Assembly (NCBI RefSeq): GCF_949628265.1
Contig: NC_088789.1
Location: 1,240,001 to 1,304,000, forward strand
Source of the DNA: Cloeon dipterum
Lineage: Eukaryota > Arthropoda > Insecta > Ephemeroptera > Baetidae
Direction of reading: 5' to 3'
DNA length: 64,000 nucleotides
The translations under genes were made by a program, and so were the position numbers. The notes beneath the pieces were generated by a model that did no database searches, was not told where the DNA came from, and saw only the letters and a program-made list of their open reading frames with translations. Below, piece by piece: positions 21,912-33,900 of the stretch (positions are counted from its first letter, which is position 1; each line of letters starts with the position of its first letter).

Positions 21912-24900
21912 TTAACAATTTGCAGAAACTACTGAATCAATAGCGTCATCTAACTGTTTGGAGTTTTCACGTTCATCACTGAAAATTAGCATATGAAATT
22001 GTTTGAGATTCTGCAAGATTTCGCGTCTCTGGATCCGAGCTATGATGGTGGCGTTGTCGCTGAAGTCAGCTTCAGGTAACTCAATGTACAGACCTTCGAG
22101 GAGCGGCGCAGACAAAACGCTCGAAAAAGCAACTTCACCATCGGAATATCTGCAAAAGTTCAAATTCATGATTAGAAAAAACGAAAAAATTTGTCAAATC
22201 ATTGAATGTTTTTAGCGGAACCTTCCGTTGCTCTTCTTGATTTTCTAATAAAATTAAATTAAATCAGGAACTATCATGAATAAAAATTCTCCTAACAAAT
22301 GTGAAGCATGAAACTCCAAAAGGATTTTCAGGATTTAAAATCGGCTGATTAATTTGAAAAACATGTATTCCCATGCGAAGAGGATGCATAAAATACCAAC
22401 CATAGGGTGTAAGTAAAGGTTGGATGCGGCTAACGAAAAAAATGTTTAATATTTTTGAATGAATTTCTTACCGGCAGATCCAATCCCATTTAAATCGTTT
22501 CAGTTGTTGCATTGCATCAACTGGAGCATCGTTCCCAGAAATGTTGCATTGATATAATTTCAATGACTCAAGATTAGGGCAGAAGCTGAAGATTTCGGCA
22601 AAGGAAATGTTGTCCTTGATGTCAACACCGCAAAGACGCAACTCCTGAAGACGTTCTCCGTGACTTTTCAGGAAACACCTTATTATTAAAGCGTGCCTCG
22701 ATTTTTGGCCGCAATCAATCCTTGCGTATTTGATTTGTGGAAAGTGCGGAATCTCTACCATTTCTTCATTATCCTTCAGGAAGGTGAAATCAAACTAGGA
22801 AAATTAAAATTAATGATAGTTAATTTATTTTAAAAATACTAATTTTTTAGTAATATCTGTGAAGGGAATCAATTTATTCTTACGTCTATTCTCGTTATTT
22901 CTCCAGCAAACGGTTGAGCGACTTTTAAATCCTTGACTGAATTACGTGGCTGAATAATCACACTAGAGTCCAGTATGATCCTCTTCATCTTCCAGCAACA
23001 GCCTTCCAGCAGGGCTCGAATCGTGTGTACAAATGTAGACGTGTTCAAAGTCATTCCTGAAGGTGAAACTTGGAGGGTACTCGTCGATTATGATATCACT
23101 CACTGAGATGCTCTTTAATTTTTCGCATTGTCGAGAGATGTCAAAAACTCCTGACATAGGAACGCAAACGTTATGTATATCTCAAGGATGGCCAAATTCT
23201 TCAGCTGAATAATCGAAGCCAACTCACGCTTTTTAAGCGTATTAATCATCTCCCAAGGTCCATAATCGAGCATCGATTTTTAATTCCTTTAGGTTCGGTG
23301 TGTTCGAACCTAAACTCCGAATGAACTGAAATATTACTCGTAAATTTATGCAATGGAAGTATTAAAAAGCATTTACCTCTTGAAAGCGTGAGTTGGACAG
23401 TTTGGCAGAGGAATTGCAGTACATGACTATGGCAGGTCGCTGGTGTCAAGTTTTGTATAAAATTTCGATTTGATCAAGCTAGGCAGAATTGCCCAAAAAT
23501 GGTCAAAGTGGTCTTCTTGACCGTCGCAAAAAGAACGATGGTTCTCTGCCCATTGAAATATCTTATCAATCATCTTGTGCCGAAAGAGCCCTGAAAATAA
23601 ATTTAAATTTCGTTTGATTTCATATTCGTTATAGAGTTTATCACATTTAACTAATTTTTTTAACTTCAACTCAGTGAATCCCGTGGGCTATGACAATAAC
23701 ACCGCCGAGCAGATAGCATATATGGGGTCCGAATGGCCGCAGTGTGGGGCTTTGGCTCAATGTGGCCATGTTTTCACCTCCACGCACAGATTATGTCTTT
23801 ATTAAAAATCCAAGATATTTTTTCGCTTGAGCCACTGGAACGGTGTTGAAAGCAGAAAGTTGCGAGTGCTCAGCCCGTGGAGCACTTTGCGTCCCTTAAA
23901 ATAATAATAATAATCACCATTCCCTCTGCCATCACTGATACGCAACAGATAGCCATATTAGATCCCTGAATTGCGCAATTATCTCCCATTGCCTTTACAA
24001 TCCCTATAGATTTTGCCTTAAAAATTTTAACCAATGGGCTACTGACAAAAGTTCTTTAATGAAAGTAAATAAATAGTATTATTTTCCCAATAACTTCTTG
24101 AGAAGCTAGATAAATGCAACGTAAATATTGAAATATGTTTAGTCTATATAATATGTTTTGATGTTGCTTTGCTTACCAATAATTGTCTTAACGAGGTCTT
24201 CGTCATATTTATCGATGATGTTTTCACACACGGTTTCGAAAGCCTGGTCCACTAGCTTGGATGGCACCTGTAAAAAATAATTTGGTTTTGAGCAATAAAA
24301 AGTGTTAGTGATGTGTTTTAATACTATATAGTCTTGGCCCCTTCCGGCTCTGTCCTCCTGGACAGGGTTTTCGTAAATTGTTTGCCAGGAGGTTTGCCTT
24401 TTCTCACATCCTTATATAACTTTTTAATGACATGCTATAACATGAATATGTATTTGACAAATTGTGAGAATAAACAACAACAACATACAACAAAATAATA
24501 TAATATATATAAATTAAATTTAGAAACGTGATTTTTGTGAGTGACTCGAGCCGCGCCGCGAGTCGGTATGAAATTTTTTAGAGCCGCAGCCACCGAGCCA
24601 GTTCAGCCACTCATCAGCCGACCGCCACCTAAATATATATAAACAGCCGGCGTTCAGGTCTCCCAGCTAACACAAAATAAATAGATTTTCTTCTCTCCTC
24701 TGCCGCCTGCTCTTTTGTTATCCTATTTTTCGCCTCAGATGCCCTCTGGCATTCCAGAGAATTATTTGTGATTTCCCAACGCACGCAGCGCAACAACAAT
24801 AACCTTTTCACACAATGCGAGTGACCCTGAGCGGAGCCGCCTCCACCAGCAGCGCACAGGGCGGGTGGCTGGGTTTCTCTTCCTTTATTGTAAAGTCGCT

Positions 24901-25513
24901 TTGCCTGAGAAAATCATCTTTCTGCGCCACAATTGCCCTCTCGCAATACAGGCTAACAAAAGCTGATCTATAAGTTTTTAAATTTGAATAAAAAAACGTG
25001 TTTTGCGACATTCCAAAATTATAGTTTTGAGGCCCGGCCAAGGCCCGGCCAAGGCCCGGTGGGCCGCCAGGCCCAATTGCTGCACCATTTGATGCGCCTC
25101 GGTGGTGCATGTGTTCGGTTTTGCCAAATCTGATCATTTTGAAGAAAAACCGTGCCTTTTCGAAGTGCCAAATTTCGGAAAAAAACAAAATTTTAAAAAA
25201 CTCAATATAGCTTTTTCCTTCAAAATTTTGTGTTGTTAAATACAAACACAATTTAATTTAAAAAATATTTTTTGCTCACAAGGAAACTAATAATATAATT
25301 GCACAACCGCATCGCGCGACAGTAAAAAATATTTTTCATGCCACAAACTTTGTCTAGCCGATTTTTAAATTGAAGCAGCGTGGCTTATTGTTAATTACTT
25401 AAAGACGTGCGCCTCATAATTATTCGCCTGAATGAGAGCGATTTGCTTATTTTAGCAGAAATATTTTAAGGAAAGGAACTCGAATGCGAGTTAAAAAAAA
25501 CTCTCCTTACCAT
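21912..25513 (-). pseudogene. LRR-like gene, copy A, frameshifted
   Basis: This is the duplicate of the open gene at 53011-56627, with the same five internal exons and splice sites. The start codon ATG (25513-25511) is directly followed by the donor, the next exon begins at 24267, and the terminal exon ends at 21912. Compared with copy B it has a premature stop in exon 2 at 23427-23429. In exon 3 it has one extra base near 23245, two extra bases near 23178, and a loss of two bases that makes a stop near 22965. The terminal exons remain open. It is therefore most likely a decayed copy. The domain description is under copy B. Confidence 0.7.
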
Positions 25514-26590
25514 TTTTGTTGCGTTTGCAGCGGGAGAGATAAACACGTAGCGAGCTGGTCGAGTGCGAAAACACGACTGTGACGCTTCTTGTTTTTAGGG
25601 GAGGATCCTGGGGCCACTTTTCTGTGCGCGCATGGCGAGTGCGAGTTTTTATGTTGCCAGCAGGTAGTAAATCTGGCGGACTCAAACGCTTCCGAAATAA
25701 ACGACAGTTAAAATACCTTTTACGTAATTTTAACAATATATGTTCATCATTGCTCAAACAAGAAATATTTTGAATATTTTTACACCAAACATAATTTTCA
25801 GCTCTGCACCAGCAGGCGCCAAATAAAATGAATTATTTGTCGAGGGGAGCAACATACAGGCTAAATGAATTGTGTAAAATTCCAAAATATTTTTAAATTG
25901 AGGCAAAATCAGATAGTTATTTTTTCAATAATAATTCTTTAAAGTTGAGCGAGCCCGTTTTCCAGATTTGGGTATAACTTTTTTCCTGCCGTCTTTTTAT
26001 TATTTTTTTGTATAATTAGGAAAGATGATATTTTAAAGGCGCCGCAATAAATTCACCCCGAATTATTCAGCGGACTTAATCATTAGAATGTCACTAAAGT
26101 TAATCTAATTTACTATTTTTTTCCACACTGGGTGGTCTTTGCAGCTCAGAGAAAGAGATTTACGAGACAAGCTGAGCGTAAAATACGCTCATTCCATCTA
26201 CTCGTTAGGGTGCGCAAGGTCATGCAGTTTGAGGGAAATAAAAGACTATTATATATACTGTCCATCGAAAGAATGTCGAGGGCGAGAATAAAGTTCAGAA
26301 GAGGGAAAAGAGGCAGGTGGCATGAATGGGGAGCGAGCCAGAAATCGGGTAAGAGGATTGTGGCTCGCGCGGGTTTAATAAAATAAACGCGTTTCAAATA
26401 ATCTTAGTTGTCTGACCGCATTTTCAGTATGAAAACACGCATGTGTTTTGTTTAAAAAATACATCACATTTTAATCATGACGATACAGATTTTCGATAAT
26501 TAAATCATATGTGTACACTTTTTATTTCCGATTAAAATCATTTTTATCATAAATTGAAGCTAAAATTTAAATTTTCATTGGTTATAATAT
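24615..26590. repeat. LRR-gene promoter module, copy 1
   Basis: This segment recurs at 37006-39163 (plus 39965-40142) and 55731-56970. It covers intron 1 and the first exon of the minus-strand LRR-like gene, and the first exon of the plus-strand partner (25632-25663). The two start codons are about 120 bp apart. The left edge starts near CAGCCGACCGCCACC. Frames inside (for example the Arg/Lys-rich one near 24629-24811) are not conserved and are left out. Confidence 0.65.
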
Positions 26591-27440
26591 TAGTTTGACT
26601 CGCACCAAAAGAATAAAATCAGCTCGGGAAAACTGTTAAGTTCACCAAGAAAATGTTTTAGAAAACTAAGTTGACTAGAGCAGTTTTGCAGTTCCTAATT
26701 TCATAAACTTGATGATACTGCCATTTTCTACCATTTTCCTCAACCAAAATGGCCTGACCTTGAAGAAAGCCCAACGAAAACCCAGAACTTTATGCTTGAT
26801 TTTGAAACTGCCAGCTTTTGGATCCGTGTATTCCAAGCTCCAAACTCAAGTGACGTCAATATAACGTCTTATTGACGTCACTTTAAGGTTTGGAGCTCGG
26901 AATACGGATCCAAAACTGTCAGTTTTTAAAATGCAATAGAAATAATTTCAAGTGAATTTTCTGGGAAAATTTGTTGGTCGTGATATAATAATATCAATAT
27001 ATGATCCCATTGTGACGGATATTAAAAGTGACGTCAATTTGACGTCACCCGGGTGATATTATTTGATATCAATATGATGTCACATTGGTGATATTGTAGT
27101 GTACCGCGCCCCTTCGCGCGTGTTCTAGGCGCATGCGTGTGACACTGCCTATCTTGTGTTTTGTGCCGTGTGCATTTTGGTGGGCCCCTTAATATCTTTT
27201 TTCTTGCAGGGAAGGAATCGTTCAAGGCGACTGCAGTCAGTCTTGCCAACACACTCACGGGCGTCCAGTTTCAGATCATAGTGAAGTTAAGTAGCTACAA
27301 TATTCTTGTCAGATGTTTGATTTCAGAAAGATACGCTTGCGAGGAATTTGATGGTATGGAGCTATTTTTGTTAGACAGCATAAAAAACCGATGTATTTTC
27401 TAACGTATTGGAATGGTTTGCGGACAATGATCTTATAGGA
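25632..27440 (+). pseudogene. Divergent partner of the LRR-like gene, copy A, decayed
   Basis: The first exon (25632-25663, MASASFYVAS) matches that of the open gene at 56753-57644 and ends in AG|gtagta. A remnant of the terminal exon lies at about 27205-27440 after a tttcttgcag acceptor. It shows SSYNILVRCL and CEEFDGMELF, then drifts into stops, and the frame at the acceptor does not join the first exon. The first half of the terminal exon is missing. An inserted stretch with its own acceptor (near 26145) lies between. Confidence 0.6.
26795..26935. repeat. Palindrome with CRE-like TGACGTCA sites
   Basis: The left arm (TTTTGGATCCGTGTATTCCA, then AGCTCCAAACTCAAGTGACGTCA) returns inverted on the right (TGACGTCACTTTAAGGTTTG, then GAGCTCGGAATACGGATCC). 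A small foldback element. More GTGACGTCA-type sites follow at 27028-27085. Confidence 0.6.
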
Positions 27441-27449
27441 GCCTGCTAA

Positions 27450-28353
27450 CTCCTATAGTGTGCTCGTCTACTTTAGGTTGCAGAGGGATTGATGGTAGAG
27501 AAGAAAAACACGGCGCTTTTGCAGAACTCGTATATTCACATATGGCGCGCACATTGGTGTGATGCAAGATGCAAGGGCAGGGGTGCTTTAAGGAGGTGGG
27601 GGATGAGGGTGCTAGGGGATAACTTAATTCTTTTATTAGGGGAGGCAGAAGACTACCCTCTCAAAAGACGACAGGCACAGTAAGGGGTTAACGTGGAGAA
27701 CGAGGAGGAGCTAGACGCAGGAGGAGAAAGGACCATATAAAAACCCGAACAAGGACTGCCAAATGCCAAAAGCTTTAGGCAGCGTGCCAAAGCCACACAT
27801 TGGCGAGGCAAGCAAGGTAGACAAGTTATTTGATTATTTACATTCACATTTGAGCTCAGGAATTTATATCATTAATACATTCTGAATATTGAATTTAATA
27901 TGGTGCCTAATTACATATAAATCTTGTATCGCGAATTATTCACATTTAATGACTGAAAATGGTGATGAATTGACTTTGAAAAGATCACTGAACGTTTGTT
28001 TAACACTTAATTAGGTTTATGATTCACTTATGGTTCAATTTATTTGGAAAACTGTTATAGGAGACGAGAAACACACGCTTGGCGGTTTTGTTTTTTTACA
28101 TCGAATGCACACGACACGAATTTTGTGGAATTATCACTGTGCACTAGCGACTGCAGCTGGATGGTGGCGCCGCGCTGTGGTTACCCCTACAATATACAAA
28201 ATTATTGATTAATAACATCGTATGTATACATATTTGCTTTAGGACAAAAAAAAATCAAAACCAGAAATTCTGTACAATTTTCATTTAACAAATCTGAAAT
28301 TGAAAACACAAAAATCCTGTTCGTCATTATTGAGGAAGGAAACTTGCCTGCCT
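27450..28353. other. No gene recognised
   Basis: Between the decayed partner gene and the 3' end of the zinc-finger gene. A purine-rich stretch with GAGGAGGAG runs near 27690-27730. The part near 28200-28350 is presumably 3' UTR of the minus-strand gene. No frame has coding character. Confidence 0.4.
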
Positions 28354-31300
28354 CTATTCCAGCCTGCGCCTGCGGTTAAACTCGGCCCAGTTCGCAGGTT
28401 TGTCAGACGGACCGGCCATGGAGGTTGTCTTGCTCAAGTCCTCAGCTCGCCTTTTTAGTGAATGACCGGTAACATGCTGGCTGTAGAGGTTAAATTCACC
28501 CTTTACAAATTTTTTTCCGCAATAGTGGCAGTCGGCCCCGTTGAAGAACTTGTTGGTGATGGAGAAGATGCTGCAACAACACAATATATAGACAGTCAAA
28601 GGAAAAATGATTAAATGTATGTAATCGAACATGTATAATGTATAGAAACGAATATATATTATTTATCTATTTTAAAACCTCAGCACTTCTCGTGGGCTAT
28701 ATGAGCGGACAATAAGGAGTAGAATATCTTTGGCTAACCTTCGAGGTTTCTAATTATAACGTTTAAGTCCGCTGCAAACTACAAAAACCATATCCTACAG
28801 AGCCATTTGAACATATCGAGTTGCTTAATTAATGCCAGCCTGTTGGCTAGCATTGTTATAAGGCATTCTCAGGAGTGTCAATGCAGTAAGAGATATTTGA
28901 GCAGTTCGGGGGGATCTAATGCTATAGGTACCCAATGTCAGACGAGATGTTAAAAAGTGGTTAGTTTAGTGGCTCGAAAAACTCAAATGGTTCAACGGGC
29001 TGGGACGAGGCGCACCAGCACCTACTCGCCACTTTTGCTGATTTGCATTAGCACACCTTTCCAGCGGCTGTTTGGACAACTATATGTAGCGGTTCAATTA
29101 TATAGACCTTGGTGCGGGGAGGCGAAATGATGGCCACACTGGGCCACTCAAGCACCATGTTATCCGCTCGACGGTGTTATTGGGACCTGGGACCCAATGA
29201 GCTTGTAGTGCCTCCACCTGATGGTGTTAACCTGTACGCTGAAGTTCACCTGTGCGACCATGTGCACTGCAAGTTTTGTGATAAAAGTGAGTATTCCCAT
29301 GCAATATATCAGCCGAGCGTTAAGCAGCTACGTGTTAACGCTCGCAAGGCCAGTGAAATTCAGTGCTTCTCGCACGCCCGTAAGAAAACTTTTAATATCT
29401 TAAACTTTGCACGCAGTGAGTTAAAGTTCAAATATCAATGACTATTTATTAATTGCAGTACGCTGACCTTGCCTGTATTATTCCTGGAGTAATTAATATT
29501 GTAATCGCCTCTTAAACTGACTCGACCCGTTTTACCGGGGTAAGAATTGTTTTATTAATATATATTTTATTGCTGTGATGTTAATTATATTCGATTTACC
29601 TTTTATATTTTAATGTGTTAATTTATGCTTTAATTACTTTACAATTATATTAATTTTACTTTATAAATATCTGAGATTCTTAATTGTATTACGCATTATT
29701 GACATTTTTTTCCTGAATTCTTATGTAATCCCAGTTCAATCTTGAGGCAACAATAAAATCTGGTATCCAAACCATTTGAGGGAATTTGACTCTTCTTTTC
29801 CCCATAAGCTCATTATAGTCAACGGTAAGTGCTGCGCTCAGTGATTTAATTTAATTTAATTTATAAAAAACATTTTTCTTCTCTGACATACATATGAGCA
29901 TAGGCAGACACTCTGAATCGTTCAAATACTGCAGGGTTCGCCAATTTTGAATTACGCCAAAATGCTTTAAAATTTGGTCAAACTGATGAAAGAGTCAATC
30001 AAAACCGCAACAAGACTTACCGGGCCATCTCATCGTCGTTCACGGTCAAGATGACATTATTTTCTGTTGATTGCTTGTCATCTTTCTCCACACCAGCTGT
30101 CACAGTAGCAGACCGAATGGAGGAAACCTTATCTGCACACAAACATTACTTATTTTTTAATTTATTCAGTTATGAAAAAGTATAATGCACATTTATTGTC
30201 TTGGTTTTAGACAAAATTGGTAAAATAAAATTTTAACACAAGCTAAGGACCTATTTTAATTATTGCGAAAAGATTCAGTTCAATTAACTGCGCTCAATCA
30301 AACCAATAAAAAACATAATTTTCATCAATTGGTGTAATACCCTTGTCTTCTACTTAAAATTAAAGACCGTCTTTGACGATAGGTTTCTGAGCACACCAAT
30401 CGATTTTTGAGAGTCGAATCATAGGTAAAGTGGATATTTTTCCGACCAAAACGTCGAGCGCAATGTGCGAAGCACATGTATAACTTTTTCCCGCCAAAAT
30501 AATACGAATGCGAGAACTACGCATGCGTTAGAGCTGGCACACGCCAACTACCAGCTTCTTCGCTGCTAACGGCTGACGTGACGCCTCTCCTCGGCCACAC
30601 CAGCTCTGACGCATGCGCAGTAGTTTAAGTTAGTGAAAGCAGTGGGAGCCGACCAATGAGATCGTGCGAAATCGTCGCGCCAGTGTCTGGTTCTGGTGGC
30701 AGTGGGATTGTCGTTACTTCCGTTGGCAGGTGGCACCATCGTGGCGCTTGCGGGCAGCTAAAATATCGTTTTTGTTGATATAGTCGTAATTATCATGTTG
30801 GTATCTAACTTTAAATATTGTCATGTTGGTCAAACCGTTTTTACAATAAACCAGATTAAGATTACTTCCCAAGCCCAAGCTAACCGGGTGTCTTTCACTA
30901 ACCCTCTCTTACCCAAAGGCGGCCAAGGGCCGCGTGGCCGGCCGTGGGCCGCCCCATGTATAATGCCTACTCAACCACCAACGGCCCGCAGTCATATCAT
31001 TTGTGAAGTGGATTTCTCCAACACCATTTGGTTTGCAAGCTTGGTTCCATTTAAAACGTATAGTTTAACTCGTGCAATTTCGTTTGACACCAATTTCGGG
31101 GTGGGCGGCTTCAGTAATCCTGACACAGAGCCACCGGTGCAATAACTCATTTTAACATGGGGTTGGAAGATTACGACGGCCGAGATGTGCGTATACCTCT
31201 TGTGCACAACTACTCTTAATATTAAGGACGCAGTTCTCAAATAATCGTATAAAGGAACACATTTTGTTATGCCGGGTAAAAGTTCTACTTGTGCTACGCA

Positions 31301-32729
31301 CGTATAGCGCTGCACTTTTTGGTCGGATCCAATTTACCTAATTCAACCCTCAAGAATCGATTGGTGTGCTCAGAAACTTGATCAAAGATGGTCTTTAAAA
31401 GGAAAGTGGAACATACTTTTTTCTTTCTTCTTTTTTCTGTACTTCTTGCGTTTATATGGCCTTTTTATCTCAGCCAATGCCGGTAAAACTGGTCTTTTGT
31501 CGAGCTCGGACACAGCGTATCTAAATGGCTTCTCTGGGGTTGACTTCTGGGCAGTCGTAGTGTGCTCGCCAGTGCCATGCTTGTTGTCATTGAAAGTTGA
31601 ATATCTACTGGGCGCCTGGATTATTTCTTGTCTGTACTCTTTTGTGGAGTAGCCAAGCGCCGGAGTTGGAGGTGGATACGGAGGTGGCTGAGTAAACTGC
31701 TGCTGGTAACGGTACTGGCTATAGGGCCGAATTTCCCGTTGGCCATGAAGGCCATTGCTGTGATAATTGCTACCGTTGTCCCAACCCCAGTAGCTTTGCT
31801 GGGTTAGTGCGGGATAACAGTACGAAGACCGCATATCGTCACTAACCTCTGAAATAAATTTAGCGTCAGCATCAGGTGTATACTTTTATCGCATTTATTA
31901 TATTTAATCCTTTCCCTTCAAACGTTAAACCAAATTGTTGTTGTGTTTATTTTGTTAATAATTTTAAAACGGAGCGGCCAGCACTATATATGATTATGCA
32001 TGACCTTGGAAGAATAATTTACAGAAGTGCCCTATTATGACTAAAAAAGACGTAGTTGGCGTGAGCATGAATTGCAAGACATTTTTTAAACATCATTAAC
32101 ATCAACAACTTAATGTCGAGCTTATAACAATTTTTAAATCGTGTGCAGAGGTGTTTATTTGACGTGCCAACAACAAAAAGCAATTTAGCAAAAAAGAAAC
32201 TACAGCAAAAAACATACATACATACATACACACATTTATATATATATTGAAAAAATATGAGCACAACAAAAATAGAAGGATCGATCGATGAAATTTGCTT
32301 AGCCTAGACGAATTACCTGGGTCTTGGCAAACATCGTCCGCATAAGCCTGGCTCTTTTGGCCAACTTGTTGCATGCAATACGTAAACCGGTTTCTCTGAA
32401 GGTGAGTTAACCTGAGGATCAGAGAGCAAGTTTTCATATTTAACTCACTAGCATAGATGGAATTGGCAAAAAAATTAGAAACAGAAATTACAAAAGCTGA
32501 TGAAGAGTCAAGTTATTATTAATTTTATTTTAACTTGGCATGGTAAGATTTAATAGGAATCCTGAATTGTAGCAAGAAGATCATACCGATCCATGTTCTT
32601 GTGATTCGGCAAAATCGCAGGCCCGGATGACGAGGTGATGGTCGATGGTGGTCTGTTAGAGGGCAACGGCTCGCGGACGGCCTGCGAGCGTGGATCTCGC
32701 TGAGATGCTGGAGCGGTTGAATAACCGAG
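28354..32729 (-). CDS. C2H2-like zinc-finger protein, 5' end not found
   Basis: Five exons join in frame (981 nt, 326 aa): 32587-32729, 32317-32393, 31417-31848, 30021-30132, 28354-28570. The first is Pro/Ser-rich (STITSSSGPAILPNHKN). The large middle exon is Tyr/Gln/Pro-rich (YRYQQQFTQPPPYPPPTP) and ends in a basic run (KRPYKRKKYRKKKKEK), a likely nuclear localisation signal. The last exon has one finger, C-x2-C-x14-H-x3-H (CHYCGKKF ... QHVTGH), then a basic tail ending RRRRLE. At 32393 the second of two adjacent AGs must be the acceptor, because only that choice keeps frame. A nuclear nucleic-acid-binding role is inferred from the finger and basic run; I do not recognise a named family. The visible part starts in phase 0 without ATG, so upstream exons lie at higher coordinates. 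A 1-kb TTAA element sits in the intron between 30132 and 31417. Confidence 0.75.
30360..31398. mobile_element. TTAA-flanked element, about 1.04 kb
   Basis: The ends (TTAAAGACCGTCTTTGACGA and its inverse ATCAAAGATGGTCTTTAA) are inverted copies lying in TTAA. The subterminal parts (ATCGATTTTTGAGAGTCGAA, ACTACGCATGCGTTAGAGC) are clearly related to the 480-bp palindromes at 61-540 and 41797-42278. The interior is longer and has a 116-codon plus-strand frame (30795-31145) that I do not recognise and do not call. It sits in an intron of the zinc-finger gene, only 18 bp from the donor at 31416. Confidence 0.75.
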
Positions 32730-33180
32730 CTATAAAATGCAAGTATGGAAAAAATTAATTTATGGAAATCTTAAAAGTTATAATATGGTGTTAAATGAAT
32801 TGTAATAATTAGAGAACATGTGAAAAATTAAGTTTCAAGAGATAAACACAAACAAACTTAAGATTTGGTTAGAGAAATGGTAGTAGTTTTTCCCAAATGA
32901 TTTTAGTAAACTGCGCATATGCTAAGTGGAGTTTTGTGTAAAAGTGGCGCGGCGGCCAATCAAATGCACCAGCTCTCTTGGCCAATATCAGCGTCCATCT
33001 TTCTAGAGAGAATGATTTGCCCACGACTATCGCTCCAACACTGTACTGTACAGTACAATGTAGGAGAATGCTGCTTAAGGGGTGTATTTTTCGTAAACAA
33101 ACACTCGGCGAATTCACGAAAATGGAGACCGGCTCCGCGGCTTGCTAAACTGTGATTTATGACGCGACTTTCAATTTCAG

Positions 33181-33363
33181 GCTGTAAAATGTTTGGAAGA
33201 ACTGGTGATGGCCTCTCAGCGGCAGAAGGAGCGCAGCCGGAAACCCGAAATGCCTTCCTCGACGTCGGATAGCACACCATCGAGCACGGTGCCGGACACC
33301 GAGCCGCCAGAAAAGCCCTCCTCAACTTGCTTGACGCCACAGCTGCTGGACAGATGCAGAGAT
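33181..33363 (+). CDS. Orphan terminal exon, unknown protein
   Basis: After a consensus acceptor (tttcaatttcag) a 60-codon frame runs to TAG. It starts AVKCLEELVMASQRQKERSR, continues with a Ser/Thr/Pro/Glu-rich stretch (STPSSTVPDTEPPEKPSS) and ends LLDRCRD. GC-rich third positions and this composition look coding. I find no upstream plus-strand exon in the window, where the opposite strand is taken by the zinc-finger gene, and I do not recognise the family. It may belong to a gene with a long intron or be a captured exon. Confidence 0.45.
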
Positions 33364-33862
33364 TAGCATAGCCCCTAAACGTTTTGCAAACTATATAGAC
33401 CACTTCTATTTGTTAATACTCGATAACTATGCCAAAGGTACGCGTTCTGGTAAATAACGGATATGAAACTAATTGATAAAAATTAAATTTGCAGCATATA
33501 GCGAAGCGGCTTGAAAATGTGTATAGCGAGGGGTTTTCGGCGCGCTTTCTGTGCTGTGTGGTACAGCACTTTTCCCGAAGTGCCTCCTTCTCGCTCACCT
33601 GCGTTTCGCATACCAGACCACTCGAGCTCACAAACAGATCCATCTCAAGACCGTTTAAGATCATTTTGCTGACGATATATGAATTTTTTGTCCAAATCCA
33701 CGAAACTGATCTAAAAGAAATTAGTAAATTTGAGAAAAATTAAAGCCCGTTTTTCAGGGTGCATCGATCTATTCACCGGCAGGGGTGGCAGGTTCAGTCC
33801 GGGTTGCAGAGCATCTTCTGGGCTCGAGCACCCCTGATCGGTCTTGCCTGCTTCCTCCTAGA

Positions 33863-33900
33863 CATGTGCGTGCGTGCGTGTGTGTGTGTGTGTGTGTGTG
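33863..33900. repeat. TG microsatellite
   Basis: A short GTGC run followed by about 13 TG units. Confidence 0.9.

Noticed and set aside
24629..25251. Minus-strand frames in the promoter module, also near 37019-37510 and 55744-56301
   Set aside because: The three copies differ by frame-breaking indels, so the frames are not conserved; the region is intron and promoter of the LRR-like gene.
30795..31145. 116-codon frame inside the TTAA element
   Set aside because: No transposase motif such as a DDD/DDE core and no similarity I recognise; too short for a piggyBac-type enzyme.
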